From Flavobacteriaceae bacterium (GTDB lineage: Bacteria > Bacteroidota > Bacteroidia > Flavobacteriales > Flavobacteriaceae): a stretch of DNA of 64,000 bases. The position numbers were made by a program, and so were the translations under genes. The notes under the pieces were generated by a model that saw only the letters and a program-made list of their open reading frames with translations, was not told the origin of the DNA and ran no database searches. Shown here in pieces: positions 63,681 through 64,000 of the stretch. Location: the NCBI GenBank assembly GCA_021647885.1, contig JAKITV010000002.1, positions 62,001-126,000 on the forward strand, given 5' to 3'. Positions within the stretch are counted from its first letter, which is position 1, and every line of letters starts with the position of its first letter.

Positions 63681-64000
63681 ATGAAAAAGGCATTATTCAT
63701 ATTACTAACATTAGTAAGTTTTCAATCTATAATTGGGCAAACCGAAATTATTAAAGAAACCGATAAGCTTTATAGAGAAGATCAATTTTATTTTGGAGTT
63801 ACCTATAACCTATTAGGGAACATGCCGCAAGCCATGTCACAAAATGGGTTCTCAAGTGGTTTTCATTTAGGCTTTATTAGAGACATGCCTATTAATAAAA
63901 GTAGAACTTTGGCATTTGGTTTAGGGTTAGGATATTCGGCAAATTCGTACAATCAAAACCTGTTAATTTCCAAAGATCAGTCAGGGAACTTAAATTATAG
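63681..64000 (+). CDS. Porin-like (PorT-type) outer-membrane protein, 5' part only
   Basis: The frame opens at the ATG at 63681, 53 bases after the nuclease gene, and runs off the window after 106 codons. It has a signal peptide (SIIGQTE) and then beta-strand text (FYFGVTYNLLGN, GFHLGFIRDMPIN, LAFGLGLGYSANSYN) typical of the PorT-like outer-membrane barrel family of Flavobacteria. It may be cotranscribed with the nuclease gene. The 3' end is outside the window, so the family call is tentative. Confidence 0.75.
   Translation, partial: MKKALFILLTLVSFQSIIGQTEIIKETDKLYREDQFYFGVTYNLLGNMPQAMSQNGFSSGFHLGFIRDMPINKSRTLAFGLGLGYSANSYNQNLLISKDQSGNLNY

Noticed and set aside
1-64000. tRNA, rRNA, integrase or phage genes
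   Set aside because: I read the intergenic regions and saw no tRNA-like cloverleaf, rRNA core sequence, recombinase or phage structural motif.

Overview
The window is 64 kb of low-GC, densely coded chromosome from a member of the Bacteroidetes, almost certainly a (probably marine) Flavobacteriaceae species. The evidence is gene content: type IX secretion (T9SS) sorting domains, a PorP/SprF protein, a PorE-like OmpA protein, a TonB receptor with a CarboxypepD-like N-terminus, a MutS-like membrane ATPase, and DUF2480, DUF3078 and DUF5689 proteins. Many genes also carry the Bacteroidetes -7 promoter box TAnnTTTG and lack Shine-Dalgarno sites. I saw no rRNA, tRNA, CRISPR array, prophage or complete insertion sequence.

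Layout. 1-6.7 kb (minus strand): metK with a candidate SAM-II riboswitch leader, a MITE-like element, an aldo/keto reductase, an OmpA lipoprotein, exonuclease III, and a three-gene operon for a fulvocin C-related cysteine-rich peptide precursor, a membrane thioredoxin and a DUF1573 lipoprotein. 6.9-17.5 kb (plus): a giant outer-membrane protein gene, then a heavy-metal efflux cassette (small His-rich protein, CusA fused to a TolC-type factor, HlyD adaptor). The cassette is followed by a truncated, diverged second copy of the giant gene's 3' end, so it sits between two direct repeats. 17.5-26.3 kb: glyS, comF, an Ig-like lipoprotein, an omega-amidase plus methionine aminotransferase pair, a MutS-like ATPase and an M28 peptidase. 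26.4-29.9 kb: sdhCAB. 30-39.3 kb: a BNR-repeat protein, a T9SS-secreted matrixin protease, pepP, two paralogous zinc-ribbon mini-proteins, thiL and a beta-propeller lipoprotein. 39.4-47.4 kb: the SUF iron-sulfur cluster operon (A-type carrier, sufB, lipoprotein, sufC, sufD, sufS, META protein, sufE, sufT-like, DUF2480). 47.5-50 kb: DUF3078 protein, hflX and a broken nuclease gene. 50.3-57.5 kb: a T9SS adhesin with PorP/SprF and PorE-like partners. 57.6-64 kb: a small membrane protein, a DUF5689 lipoprotein and TonB receptor, and a divergent secreted endonuclease/exonuclease/phosphatase followed by a partial porin-like gene.

How the genes connect. metK with its SAM-sensing leader and the aminotransferase/omega-amidase pair both serve methionine and SAM economy. 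The SUF operon supplies Fe-S clusters to enzymes such as SdhB. The adhesin, SprF and PorE genes form an outer-surface secretion and adhesion module. The receptor, DUF5689 and nuclease genes look like a scavenging module for a polymer or phosphorylated substrate, but the substrate is not readable from sequence.

The points most worth a second look are the fulvocin C-related operon, the repeat-flanked efflux cassette with synonymous-biased divergence between the repeats, the metK riboswitch, the MITE-like element with 10-bp target duplication, the signal peptide embedded in the CusA-TolC fusion, and two genes (glyS, thiL) whose -7 boxes lie four bases before the start codon.
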